Positions 26,662 through 35,188 of a stretch of 64,000 bases of DNA are shown piece by piece. The stretch is from an uncultured Enterocloster sp. GTDB lineage: Bacteria; Bacillota; Clostridia; Lachnospirales; Lachnospiraceae. Location: NCBI GenBank assembly GCA_944384065.1, contig CALWRY010000002.1:80161-144160 (forward strand), read 5' to 3'. Made by a program: the position numbers and the translations under genes. A model generated the notes under the pieces. It had not been told where the DNA came from and searched no databases. It saw only the letters and a list, made by a program, of their open reading frames with translations. Position 1 is the stretch's first letter; every line of letters starts with the position of its first letter.

Positions 26662-27360
26662 GTGAAGATTCAGGAACGCAAATACGGGGAGACGGCCAGA
26701 GGCTACGCGTACCGGATGCTTCGGGACAACATTGTGTCCCTGGATCTGGAGCCCGGCGCCCCCTTCAACGACATGGAGTTTTCACGGCTCATCGGCGTCA
26801 GCCGGACCCCTGTCCGGGAGGCGGTGATCCAGCTCAGCGAGGAATCAAGGATTATTGAGATTTTTCCTCAGAAGGGCATGCGGATTGCGTTAATTGATGT
26901 GGAGCTTGTGGAGGAGGCGCGGTCTCTGCGCCTCCTTCTGGAAAAAGCAGTGGCGGAGCAGGCCTGCGATGCGGCGAAGCCGGAGGATTTGGCGGATCTT
27001 CGGGAAAATATAAAGCTTCAGAGCTTTTACCTGGAGGAGGGATCCCCCAAGAAGCTTCTGGAGCTTGACAATGAGATGCACCGGAAGCTTTTTGTTCTCT
27101 GCCGCAGGGAGCTGACCTATAACATGTGCCGGCGGCTGGCTGTCCACTACGACCGGATCCGGAGCCTGTCCGTCCATACCATAAAGGACAGGACCATCAT
27201 AGAGGATCACAAAAAACTGATAGAGGCCATAGCGGATGGGGATAAAATAAGGGCGTCAGCGGTTATGGAAAAGCACTTAAACCGCTGGCAGCCCAATGAA
27301 CAGAAGTTCCGGGAACAGTATCCCCGGTATTTTTCAGATCGGAGCGATCCGCAATTTTAG
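26662..27360 (+). CDS. GntR-family (FCD-type) regulator of the uxuA operon
   Basis: A 232-residue protein with an N-terminal winged helix (about residues 10-75; FSRLIGVSRTPVREAVIQL) and a C-terminal all-helical FCD domain with the Asp/His metal site (DNEMH, then DHKKL and KHLNRW). FCD-type GntR proteins commonly repress hexuronate genes and release DNA on binding sugar acids. The GTG start at 26662 follows AAAGGAGGAAGCGGC. Co-transcription with uxuA supports autoregulation of the operon through the palindrome at 25534. Its stop codon overlaps that of convergent mecA. Confidence 0.9.
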   Translation: MKIQERKYGETARGYAYRMLRDNIVSLDLEPGAPFNDMEFSRLIGVSRTPVREAVIQLSEESRIIEIFPQKGMRIALIDVELVEEARSLRLLLEKAVAEQACDAAKPEDLADLRENIKLQSFYLEEGSPKKLLELDNEMHRKLFVLCRRELTYNMCRRLAVHYDRIRSLSVHTIKDRTIIEDHKKLIEAIADGDKIRASAVMEKHLNRWQPNEQKFREQYPRYFSDRSDPQF

Positions 27361-28088
27361 ATTTTAAGAAGGTTTTCCAGGGCATTTTCCGGTATCAGCA
27401 CCTCGTAGTGCTCTTTGAAATACGCCTCGCTGGCCTGCTCGCCCTGGATCTTGCCCGCGTATTCCGCCAGGATATTGCAGACACGGGAAAATGCCAGATC
27501 TGTGCCGCCGGTGTGGCGCAGCACCAGATAGTACTGGCGGACCTCCGGCTTCTTGTAGAGGGCGTTGGCGCCGGTCCATATGCCGGCCACCGCCCTGGCC
27601 GCCTCACTGGCCCTGTCAAGGCTCTCAAACCGGAAAATCCTGCAGCTCTCCGCCGGCTCTCCGGGGTCCTTTCCCTCCGGGGCTTTTACCTGGCCCGGCA
27701 TACCGGGAGCGGATGCTCCGAGAAGCTCCAGGGACGCCTGGGCTCCCTCCAGAAATTCAGTGGCCAGCTGGGATGCGAGGAGCTCTGTGGGATCCTCGCC
27801 GTAGGGGGAGAACTTGGAAAAGCGGGTGTCCAGCTCCTCCGGATCCTCGACCTTGGTGATGACCAGCATGATGCTCTCTCCGGGCAGGGGGATGGCCTCC
27901 ACCATCAGGGGGATATCCTCCGCCTCAAAGCCCACGTCATTGGAGGCCTTCTGTATCATCTCGTGGAAAAGTTTCCTGGCCTTCTCGGTCCCGTAGGCAA
28001 GCTCCATCAGGTTGATGTTGCGTGCGCTCAGATCAAAGCTGGTCAGGGTACATCGGATTTGGTTCTCATTGATTCTCTCTATCTTCAT
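27357..28088 (-). CDS. mecA: MecA-like adaptor protein
   Basis: A 243-residue protein with the two-domain layout of MecA. The N-terminal substrate-binding domain begins MKIERINENQIRCTLTSFDL and includes the typical LMELAYG and LFHEMIQKA stretches. A variable linker of about 40 residues follows, then the C-terminal ClpC-binding domain (IFRFESLDRASEAARAV to the end). MecA hands substrates such as ComK to the ClpCP protease. The start at 28088 follows AGGAAGTGATTGT. A promoter lies 57 nt upstream on the minus strand. Monocistronic and convergent with the GntR gene, sharing overlapping stop codons. Confidence 0.9.
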   Translation of the reverse strand: MKIERINENQIRCTLTSFDLSARNINLMELAYGTEKARKLFHEMIQKASNDVGFEAEDIPLMVEAIPLPGESIMLVITKVEDPEELDTRFSKFSPYGEDPTELLASQLATEFLEGAQASLELLGASAPGMPGQVKAPEGKDPGEPAESCRIFRFESLDRASEAARAVAGIWTGANALYKKPEVRQYYLVLRHTGGTDLAFSRVCNILAEYAGKIQGEQASEAYFKEHYEVLIPENALENLLKI

Positions 28089-28144
28089 ACAATCACTTCC
28101 TGTCGCGCTTACTGTTCAGGACAATTACAAACTGCCACAATTTA

Positions 28145-28174
28145 AATATACTACATAATGGGGGGAAATATCAA
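28145..28174 (-). promoter_or_regulatory. mecA promoter
   Basis: On the minus strand TTGATA, 18 bp and TATATT, ending 57 nt before the mecA ATG. Confidence 0.6.
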
Positions 28175-28243
28175 GGGAAATGTTGCCCGTTCGCGGAATG
28201 GTTATGCTGGACGGAACCGGGGGCATAGTTATTTTATCGACTA

Positions 28244-28273
28244 TAGACATTTTGCCCGGTTTGGACGTATAAT
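28244..28273 (+). promoter_or_regulatory. Promoter of the kinase/P-loop operon
   Basis: TAGACA (28244-28249), 18 bp, TATAAT (28268-28273). The -10 is only 11 nt before the ATG at 28285, implying a near-leaderless mRNA, unless the true start is further in. Confidence 0.45.
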
Positions 28274-28284
28274 TGCGGTAAGAG

Positions 28285-29712
28285 ATGGCGGGTCGGAAAG
28301 GAGGGAGTGAAAGGGACGAGATTTTATTTGGAAAGTACCGGCTGTTGGGCAGGGCCGGTTCCGGGAGGACCGGGACTGTGTGGCTGGCCGTCCATATAGG
28401 ACTGGAGGAGTACCGGGCTATCAAGTGCGTTCCCAAGACCTGTGCGGATTATGAGACCTTCCGCAGGGAAGCCCTTATATTAAAGGAGCTGCGCCATCCG
28501 GGAATTCCTCTGGTTTATGATTTGGAAGAGGACGAGGCGCATTTTTATTTGATCGAGGAGTATCTGGAGGGACATTCTCTTTACGCTCTGGTTAAGAACC
28601 GGGGCACTCTTCAGGAGGCGGAGGCGGCCCGCTATGGGGCGCAGATCTGTTCTCTTGTGGAATACATGCACTCTGCATGTGAAACTCCCATACTACATTT
28701 GGATTTACAACCTAACAACCTGATGATCTGCGGAGGGACGGTGAGGATCATTGATTTTGACCATGCGTCTATGGGCAGAGCTTTCATGGACTGCCGGAAG
28801 AGGTACGGGACAGTGGGGTGTGCAGCCCCTGAACAGTATGATTTTGACCGTGTACTGGATCAGAGAACCGATATTTATGCCATTGGTGCAGTTCTCCGTT
28901 TTATGCTGCAGGGAACCCTGCGTTCAGAGGCAGGCACTCCCACGCCCCTGGCCGGCCCTATTGCGGATATCATCAGCAAATGTATGGAAACGGATATGGA
29001 TAAGCGCTACGCAGCGGCCGGGGAAGCGGCCGAAGCGCTGCGGCGGCTTCTTGACAGGAAGGAACTGGGAACAGGCAGAAGAAAAACGCCATCTCTTACC
29101 CTGGTTTTCGCGGGGAGCCGATCCGGATCAGGGACAACACATCTGGCCTTTGCCTTATGCCGCTACCTGGACAGCCAGGGCTATCAGGTTCTCTATGAGG
29201 AACACAACCGGACCATGGCAGTGCGGACCATGGCAGGGCTCCTGAAGGCGCGGGGAAGTGAGAGCGGCATCTACCGCATGAAGGGCTGCTGGATGCGGCC
29301 ATGGTACGGCCCGGCGGCGAGCATGGAGCCGGCGGATGGATATGCCGTTGTCCTAAAAGATTTCGGCCTGGAATGGCAGGAGGCCGGGAAGGCTATGGCG
29401 GAGAAACCATCGCTTTTTATCGGGACGGCCGCGGCAAGCCCCTGGGAAGCCGGACAGGCCGGCCGCCTGGTGGAGGCGGTGGGAAGCAGAGAGGGAATTC
29501 TGATTTTCCGCCATGAAGCGGAGGGGCTTAAGAGAGGGCCGTGGCTGAAAAGGGCCTTGTCAGGCCGCCCGCGGGGTTTTTGCATATTCTGTTCTCCGGA
29601 ATATCGGGATCCATTCCATCCGGGGCGCGGGGAAGATTTTCTGAAGGCGGTTTGGAACCGGATTGAGGAAAAGGTGCGCTCCCGGGGCGCAGAAGGGGAG
29701 GCCGGCGGATGA
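28285..29712 (+). CDS. Ser/Thr protein kinase fused to a MinD/CpaE-like P-loop domain
   Basis: A 475-residue protein. The kinase domain occupies about 12-255. The lysine (RAIKCVPK) and glutamate are kept, the catalytic loop is HLDLQPNN (Arg and Lys of HRDxKPxN replaced), and the metal motif is DFD instead of DFG; the APEQY motif is intact. A second domain (about 275-460) starts with a glycine-rich loop, SRSGSGTTHLA, that resembles the deviant P-loop of MinD/CpaE ATPases but lacks the lysine. No membrane helix is present. Kinase activity is possible but reduced. It is coupled by ATGA to a paralogue of its own C-terminal domain. Confidence 0.75.
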   Translation: MAGRKGGSERDEILFGKYRLLGRAGSGRTGTVWLAVHIGLEEYRAIKCVPKTCADYETFRREALILKELRHPGIPLVYDLEEDEAHFYLIEEYLEGHSLYALVKNRGTLQEAEAARYGAQICSLVEYMHSACETPILHLDLQPNNLMICGGTVRIIDFDHASMGRAFMDCRKRYGTVGCAAPEQYDFDRVLDQRTDIYAIGAVLRFMLQGTLRSEAGTPTPLAGPIADIISKCMETDMDKRYAAAGEAAEALRRLLDRKELGTGRRKTPSLTLVFAGSRSGSGTTHLAFALCRYLDSQGYQVLYEEHNRTMAVRTMAGLLKARGSESGIYRMKGCWMRPWYGPAASMEPADGYAVVLKDFGLEWQEAGKAMAEKPSLFIGTAAASPWEAGQAGRLVEAVGSREGILIFRHEAEGLKRGPWLKRALSGRPRGFCIFCSPEYRDPFHPGRGEDFLKAVWNRIEEKVRSRGAEGEAGG

Positions 29713-30293
29713 AGACAGTGCGGCTTATTGGAATTGCCGGGGTATGCCCGGGCTGCGGGACGACCCATCTGGCCATCTTGACGGCAAACTGCCTTGCGAG
29801 CTGGATGCAGCGCCGCGCGGCTCTTATTGACTGGAGCGGGCACGGGGACTTTGCCGCCATAGAAGCGCTTATGGCCTCAGGCCGGGAAAAGAACGGGAAA
29901 ACGTCTGCAAGGGGATACTCCCTTCTGGACGTGGATTATTACCGGGAAGGAACCCCGGGGATACTCGCGGCCTGTATGGAAGGCCCTTACGATGACGTTG
30001 TGATTGACTTCGGACAGCTGCAAAGCGGGATACGGGAGGACTGGCTTCGATGCGGGACAAAAATACTGACAGCATCCCTGTCAGAATGGAAACTGGGCGT
30101 GTTCTTGGAGTTTTTGGAGAGGGAGATGCGGCCGGGCAGCGGGTGGATTTACGCGGCCGCCTTCGGCAGCGAAGACACAAGAAAAAGAATGGAAAGACGG
30201 TTCGGGATTTCCCTGAAAAGGATTCCTCTTTCAGTAGACGCGTTTTCAGTGGACAGCAGGGTGAAGGACTGGCTCGAAGGCATTTTGAAGTAG
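29709..30293 (+). CDS. P-loop-like protein, paralogue of the preceding kinase's C-terminal domain
   Basis: A 194-residue protein starting with a beta strand and the loop GVCPGCGTTHLA, the same GTTHLA signature as in the upstream fusion. DWSGHGDF and VVIDFGQL follow, positions that in MinD/ParA-like ATPases hold the switch motifs. The canonical P-loop lysine is absent, so it may bind but not hydrolyse nucleotide. It overlaps the kinase gene by ATGA. A regulatory or scaffold pairing between the two related domains is likely (inference). Confidence 0.6.
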   Translation: MKTVRLIGIAGVCPGCGTTHLAILTANCLASWMQRRAALIDWSGHGDFAAIEALMASGREKNGKTSARGYSLLDVDYYREGTPGILAACMEGPYDDVVIDFGQLQSGIREDWLRCGTKILTASLSEWKLGVFLEFLEREMRPGSGWIYAAAFGSEDTRKRMERRFGISLKRIPLSVDAFSVDSRVKDWLEGILK

Positions 30294-30381
30294 AGAAGGG
30301 CGGACGGCAGAAACTTCCGGCATCATATGTCACAGCCTTCCTTTGGCCGGAAGGGGGGAGCCGCCCGGCAGGTACCATAAG

Positions 30382-30681
30382 ATGAAGACAAATGAGTATT
30401 GTGATAGAAAAAAACTGCAGAATACTTATCTGGAAGGGCTAAAACGATATAAAAACCGGGGAGTCCGCATTCTGGTGGATGGGGAGGAGTGCCCGGAAAA
30501 GGATTGGGGGAGGATATTTGAATTAGGAGAAGACGGAGGCTTCTACATGGGAGACTATGTGGGCGCTGAACAGGGAAAGCTTGTGGAGATACGCTTTGAC
30601 AAGGTGTATCTGTGCGATCCGCCCCAAAGAACGGAAAACTCACGAAAGGCTGCAGGAAGCCCGGGGCGGCGTCCCGAATGA
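30382..30681 (+). CDS. Small conserved-looking protein, unknown
   Basis: A 99-residue protein (MKTNEYCDRKKLQNTY...). It has a charged helical start, a region with ILVDGEECPEKDW and FYMGDYVG, and a basic tail. The ATG at 30382 is preferred over an in-frame TTG at 30343. It follows the kinase/P-loop pair by 88 nt and is followed by a strong terminator, so it probably belongs to that operon. I do not recognise the family. Confidence 0.55.
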   Translation: MKTNEYCDRKKLQNTYLEGLKRYKNRGVRILVDGEECPEKDWGRIFELGEDGGFYMGDYVGAEQGKLVEIRFDKVYLCDPPQRTENSRKAAGSPGRRPE

Positions 30682-30780
30682 GAGCAGCTGCGCTGTATCC
30701 CGCCGTGCAGCTGCCATTATAGAGAGGGGAACCTTCTCAGCCTGAAAGCCAAAGCGAAGCGCACGGCGGGAGCAATCAAA

Positions 30781-30822
30781 GCCGTCCCAGGCATTATCCG
30801 AAAGCCCGGGACGGCCTTTTTT
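30781..30822 (+). terminator. Strong intrinsic terminator
   Basis: GCCGTCCC (30781-30788) pairs with GGGACGGC near 30808-30815 and is followed by TTTTTT. It closes the kinase/P-loop operon. Confidence 0.9.
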
Positions 30823-30931
30823 CACCCACCCCCTTGATGTCAATGGGGGTCTGTGATAAATTGTAAGTAATTGGTTACTGCTCAGACGTGCGAAGATGTG
30901 CGGCTGGGCGGCAGCGGGATTGGAGGAAGAC

Positions 30932-32614
30932 ATGGACGGAAGAAGACGGGGGCCGGGATGCGCGGTGTGGCTGCTTTTGGCGGTTGTCCTTCTGGGAGCG
31001 ATTGCTGGGGGGCTTGGATGGATCTATGTAAAAAAATATATGCCTACCAGCGAGCTGGCGGATAAAAGCCAGATTTTCGGGGTCAGCGGGGATCAGGTGG
31101 CGCTGATTCTTGACAACGAGCTTCAGGAGGAGCAGGGCATCTACGCGGACGGGCAGGTATATCTGCCGGTGGAGTGGGTGAACAGCCATCTCAACCAGAG
31201 ATTTTACTGGGATGCAGGGGAAGAGCTTCTGGTTTACGCCCTTCCGGACACGATTGTATACGCGGATGCGTCCACAGAGGGAGAGAGCGGCCCCCTCCTT
31301 CGGATAGGCGCCCAGGGTGCCTACCTCTCCCTGGGCCTTGTGACGGGTTATACGGATATACGGGCCCAGGCCTTTGCCACCAGCCAGATCAAGCGGGTGT
31401 TCATTGACACGCTGTGGGAGCCCTTTGAGGAGGCCGCTGTGCGCAGGGAAGGCATGGTACGGGAGCGGGGAGGCGTGAAAAGCCCGGTGATCACCCAGGT
31501 GAGCGAGGGGGATACGCTGCGTATCCTGTCCTCCATGGAAAAATGGTCCCTGGTGCGGACAGAGGACGGATACCTGGGATATATTGAGAACCGCAGGCTG
31601 GGAGAGAGAGGCAGCCGGACCCCGGTGAGCAGCTTTACACCCCCGGTATACACGAACCTATCCATGGATGAGAAGATCCGGCTGGGCTTCCATCAGGTGA
31701 CAACGCGGGAGGCCAATGGGACGCTGGAGGAATACGCGGCCACAGCCCAGGGCATGAACGTGATTGTTCCCACCTGGTTTAATGTGACGGACAGCGACGG
31801 AACCTATACCTCCCTGGCGGATAAGGAGTATGTGGACAAGGCCCATGAGATGGGACTCCAGGTCTGGGCCATGGTGGAGAATGTGAGCACAGACGAGAGC
31901 GTTAAGAACCTGGATACAAAGGAGCTCATGTCGTCCACCTCGAAGCGGCGCAGCCTGATAGAGAACCTGATGCAGGAGGCAAAGACCTATGGATTTGACG
32001 GGTTTAACCTGGATTTTGAGAGCCTGCGCGCAGAGGCTGGCCCCCATTATGTACAGTTTATCCGGGAGCTGTCCGTGTCCTGCCGGAGGGAAGGGCTGGT
32101 GCTCTCCATCGATAATTATGTTCCCTCGGATTATACTTCCTTCTATAACCGGAAAGAGCAGGGAACCGTGGCGGATTATGTGATCGTTATGGGGTATGAC
32201 GAGCACTACGCGGGCGGCGATCCGGGCTCTGTGGCCTCCATCGGCTATGTGCAGGATGGAATCGAGAATACGTTAAAGGAAGTTCCCAGGGAAAAGGTAA
32301 TCAACAGTGTGCCCTTCTATACCCGGGTTTGGACCGAAGCTGAGGGAGCGGTTACGTCCAGGGCTTACGGAATAGCAAATGCCAAGGCCTGGGTGGAGGA
32401 AAATGATGTGGAGCTTGCCTGGCAGGAGGATTTGGGCCAGTATTACGGGGAGACGGAAAATGAGAGCGGACGGCAGCGCATCTGGATGGAGGAGGAGCGC
32501 TCCCTTGGACTTAAGGTGGATCTGATCAATCAGTATGATCTGGCGGGAGTGGCCTGCTGGAAGCTTGGATTTGAGACAGAAGATATATGGGAGATTATCT
32601 CCCAGGTAAAGTGA
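30932..32614 (+). CDS. GH18-family glycosidase-like membrane protein with SH3-like region
   Basis: A 560-residue protein. An N-terminal membrane helix (about 10-32) is followed by a copper-amine-oxidase/stalk-like region and an SH3-like segment (about 190-225: VSEGDTLRILSSMEKWSLV). The GH18 barrel (about 240-555) has the catalytic signature DGFNLDFE. Proteins of this layout (YaaH/YdhD-like) act on peptidoglycan or cortex glycans, often in spores. The start at 30932 is chosen for GGAGGAAGAC; an ATG at 30896 has no site. Neighbouring CwlD supports an envelope or spore-wall role. Confidence 0.85.
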   Translation: MDGRRRGPGCAVWLLLAVVLLGAIAGGLGWIYVKKYMPTSELADKSQIFGVSGDQVALILDNELQEEQGIYADGQVYLPVEWVNSHLNQRFYWDAGEELLVYALPDTIVYADASTEGESGPLLRIGAQGAYLSLGLVTGYTDIRAQAFATSQIKRVFIDTLWEPFEEAAVRREGMVRERGGVKSPVITQVSEGDTLRILSSMEKWSLVRTEDGYLGYIENRRLGERGSRTPVSSFTPPVYTNLSMDEKIRLGFHQVTTREANGTLEEYAATAQGMNVIVPTWFNVTDSDGTYTSLADKEYVDKAHEMGLQVWAMVENVSTDESVKNLDTKELMSSTSKRRSLIENLMQEAKTYGFDGFNLDFESLRAEAGPHYVQFIRELSVSCRREGLVLSIDNYVPSDYTSFYNRKEQGTVADYVIVMGYDEHYAGGDPGSVASIGYVQDGIENTLKEVPREKVINSVPFYTRVWTEAEGAVTSRAYGIANAKAWVEENDVELAWQEDLGQYYGETENESGRQRIWMEEERSLGLKVDLINQYDLAGVACWKLGFETEDIWEIISQVK

Positions 32615-32691
32615 CAGCGGGCAGCTGTCCGGCCGGGAGGGCGCGGGCTGCCGGAAAGCTGCGGGAATCAGGAATCGGGGGATGGATGCAT

Positions 32692-34146
32692 ATGAAGCTT
32701 GGAAGATGGATTGCGGGAGTTTTAGCGGCAGGCCTCTGCCTGGGGGCGGCGGGCTGCAGCGGCGGAAAGGACGCAGGGCGGGAGCCCGATACCTCGGCAG
32801 CGGGGCCGAATCAGACCCAGAGACCGGAGGAGACAAAGAAGCCCACGCTGCCCCAGCCGGAGGAAATAGATCCGTTTCCCCAGGAGCCGGAGGAGCCGCT
32901 GGAGAAGCTTAAGGGCGGCAACCGGATTGTGATTATGACGGATATCCACTATCTCTCCCCGGGCCTTACGGATATGGGATCCGGTTTTCAGAATATGGTG
33001 GAGCACGGGGACGGAAAGCTGACAAACTATATCTGGGAGATCACGGACGCGGCCTTTGAGCAGATACAGCTTCTCTCCCCGGATGTGCTGATTATCACAG
33101 GGGATTTGACGCTGGAGGGGGAGCGGGAGAGCCATGAAGCCCTGGCAAGAAAACTTGACGAGGTGCAGAAGAACGGCATCGATGTGGTAGTGCTTCCGGG
33201 AAATCATGACATCAATAATCCCAGCGCATCCTCCTACGAGGGATCCGCGCGGCGTCCAACCGAGCAGGTGACTCCCGGGGAATTTGCCGAGATTTATGAG
33301 GAATTTGGCTACGGACAGGCCTGGAGCCGGGATCCTTATTCCCTCAGCTATACATACGATCTGGACCCGTCCACCCGCCTTATGATGCTGGACAGCTGCC
33401 AATATGACAGGGGCAATAAGGTGGGCGGAATGATCAAGACCGAAACCTATGAGTGGATAGAGGACCAGCTGGAGGAGTCCATGGAGGACGGCGTGTTCCT
33501 GCTTCCGGCAGCCCACCACAACCTTTTGGAGGAGAGCAAGGTCTACAGCGAGGACTGCACCATCGAGCACAGCGAGGAGCTGGTGGAGCTCTTGGAGAAT
33601 TATAATATCCGGCTTTTTATCAGCGGCCATCTCCATGTCCAGCATTTTATGCAGCACATGGGAATCGGCATATGGGAAATTGTCACTAGCTCCCTGGCCA
33701 CGCCGCCCTGCCAGTACGGCGTGCTGGAATATATGGACGATGGCTCCTTTTCCTACCGCACCGAGCAGGTGGACATGGAAAAATGGGCCAGGAAGTATCA
33801 TGTGGAGGATGAGAATCTTCTGAATTTTAATACATACAGTCCAATGACACTGAAACGGATTTTCTATAATCAGGCCTACGACGCCATGAAGGATTCCCGG
33901 GAGGAAGAGACAGGAAGCCTTTTCGTGGAGCTCACAGAGGAGGAGAAGGAGCAGATGTCCCTTGTCTACGGGGAGCTGAGCGCAGCCTACTACGCAGGCA
34001 AGGCCTATGAGGTGGCGGAGGAGATCGTGGAGGAGCCGGGATACGGCATGTGGAGGCAGTACTGCTATCCGGCCATTCTCTACCAATACCTGGAGTGCAT
34101 TGTGGAGGACGGTGTCAGGGATTACAATTATCTCAGTCAGGATTAG
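32692..34146 (+). CDS. Lipoprotein metallophosphoesterase
   Basis: A 484-residue protein. The signal peptide ends in a lipobox (LGAAGC), so it is a lipid-anchored surface protein. A Pro/Glu-rich linker leads to a calcineurin-like phosphoesterase with its metal motifs in order: MTDIHYL, TGDLTLEGERE, PGNHDIN, AAHHN and SGHLHVQH. The C-terminal 130 residues are helical. Substrate could be cyclic nucleotides, nucleotides or phospholipid head groups; nothing here decides. ATG at 32686 and 32692 are both possible starts after GGGGG. It follows the GH18 gene by 77 nt. Confidence 0.85.
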   Translation: MKLGRWIAGVLAAGLCLGAAGCSGGKDAGREPDTSAAGPNQTQRPEETKKPTLPQPEEIDPFPQEPEEPLEKLKGGNRIVIMTDIHYLSPGLTDMGSGFQNMVEHGDGKLTNYIWEITDAAFEQIQLLSPDVLIITGDLTLEGERESHEALARKLDEVQKNGIDVVVLPGNHDINNPSASSYEGSARRPTEQVTPGEFAEIYEEFGYGQAWSRDPYSLSYTYDLDPSTRLMMLDSCQYDRGNKVGGMIKTETYEWIEDQLEESMEDGVFLLPAAHHNLLEESKVYSEDCTIEHSEELVELLENYNIRLFISGHLHVQHFMQHMGIGIWEIVTSSLATPPCQYGVLEYMDDGSFSYRTEQVDMEKWARKYHVEDENLLNFNTYSPMTLKRIFYNQAYDAMKDSREEETGSLFVELTEEEKEQMSLVYGELSAAYYAGKAYEVAEEIVEEPGYGMWRQYCYPAILYQYLECIVEDGVRDYNYLSQD

Positions 34147-34219
34147 AGAAGGTTTCTGCCAGTCATTTCCGGAAAAGGGCTGAATATATTGAAACAAAGA
34201 GCTTTGGAGCGATCCGCCT

Positions 34220-34939
34220 ATGAGACAATCTGTGTGGCAGACTGGTATGGGACTGCTGCTGCTCTTTGTTGTGACTCTGCTTTCCTGGCATACGGGGAGC
34301 CTGGCGGCCCAGGGATTTGGACAGATGCGGGAGGAGCCAAAGAAGCGGCCGGTGGTAGTCCTGGACGCCGGGCATGGGGGAAAGGATCCAGGTAAGGTTG
34401 GCGTGGACGGCCAGCTTGAAAAGGATATCAATCTGGATATTGTAAAGCGGCTTAAATATTACCTGGAGGCCTCCGACGTGGAGGTAGTGCTCACCAGGGA
34501 CGGCGACAAGGGACTCTATTCCGCCGGGGACAGCAAAAAGAAGATGGCGGACATGAAAAAGCGGTGCGAGATCATCGAGGAGGCGAATCCGGATCTGGTG
34601 GTCAGCATCCACCAGAACAGCTATCCGGATTCCGATGTGTCCGGGGGCCAGGTATTTTATTACAATGCCTCTGAGAAGGGGAAACTCCTGGCGGAGATCC
34701 TGCAGAGGCGGTTCGACTATGTCCTGGGCGGGGAGAACCGCCGGCAGGCCAAGGCAAACGGAAACTACTATCTTCTGCTCCATGTGAAAGAGCCTATTGT
34801 CATCGTGGAGTGCGGGTTTTTGAGCAACGCACGGGAGGCAAAGCGGCTGGCCCAGGAGGCGTATCAGGACCGTCTGGCCTGGAGCCTCCATATGGGCATT
34901 ATGGAGTATCTGAATGAGGAGGGGAACGCAGACTTGTAG
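34220..34939 (+). CDS. cwlD: N-acetylmuramoyl-L-alanine amidase, CwlD-like
   Basis: A 239-residue protein with an N-terminal membrane/signal helix (residues 10-30) and an Amidase_3 domain. The zinc-site residues are in LDAGHGGKDPG, the Glu in QLEKDINL, the His in VSIHQNSY, and the catalytic Glu in VIVECGFLSN. CwlD removes peptide side chains during spore-cortex synthesis to form muramic lactam; size and layout fit. The assignment to CwlD rather than another amidase rests on length and the lack of wall-binding domains. It supports a spore-forming host. Confidence 0.85.
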   Translation: MRQSVWQTGMGLLLLFVVTLLSWHTGSLAAQGFGQMREEPKKRPVVVLDAGHGGKDPGKVGVDGQLEKDINLDIVKRLKYYLEASDVEVVLTRDGDKGLYSAGDSKKKMADMKKRCEIIEEANPDLVVSIHQNSYPDSDVSGGQVFYYNASEKGKLLAEILQRRFDYVLGGENRRQAKANGNYYLLLHVKEPIVIVECGFLSNAREAKRLAQEAYQDRLAWSLHMGIMEYLNEEGNADL

Positions 34940-34986
34940 TACACGGTAGTAAAAACTGTATGCAGGCGTGTGCAGATACAAGACGG

Positions 34987-35028
34987 AAAAAGGCTGGAAA
35001 ATCCTTGCAATAACAAGGTTCTCCAGCC
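34987..35028 (-). terminator. Terminator of the tRNA gene
   Basis: On the minus strand GGCTGGAGAACCTTG pairs with CAAGGATTTTCCAGCC (two mismatches) and is followed by TTTTT. It lies just downstream of tRNA-Gly. Confidence 0.85.
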
Positions 35029-35038
35029 ATTAAAAAAG

Positions 35039-35110
35039 AGCGCGAGACGGGATTCGAACCCGCGGCCCCCACCTTGGCAAGGTGGTGCTCCACCCCTGAG
35101 CCACTCGCGC
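35039..35110 (-). tRNA. tRNA-Gly (anticodon GCC)
   Basis: A 72-nt cloverleaf on the minus strand. The acceptor arms GCGCGAG and CTCGCGC pair perfectly, the anticodon arm is CCTTGCCAAGG, the T loop is GGTTCGAATCC, and the discriminator base is U. CCA is not encoded. A minus-strand promoter lies upstream and a terminator follows. Confidence 0.97.
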
Positions 35111-35136
35111 ACAGCAGATTTTCACTGACGAAAGTT

Positions 35137-35165
35137 ATTATAATAAAAAAAGGCAGGAATGTCAA
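35137..35165 (-). promoter_or_regulatory. tRNA-Gly promoter
   Basis: On the minus strand TTGACA, 17 bp and TATAAT, a perfect sigma-A promoter 27 nt upstream of the tRNA. Confidence 0.9.
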
Positions 35166-35188
35166 GGGAAAATCAATAAATAACAGGA

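Noticed and set aside
32722-34431. 569-codon minus-strand open frame opposite the phosphoesterase and cwlD
   Set aside because: It crosses two well-supported genes on the other strand, lacks a ribosome site, and has shadow-like composition.
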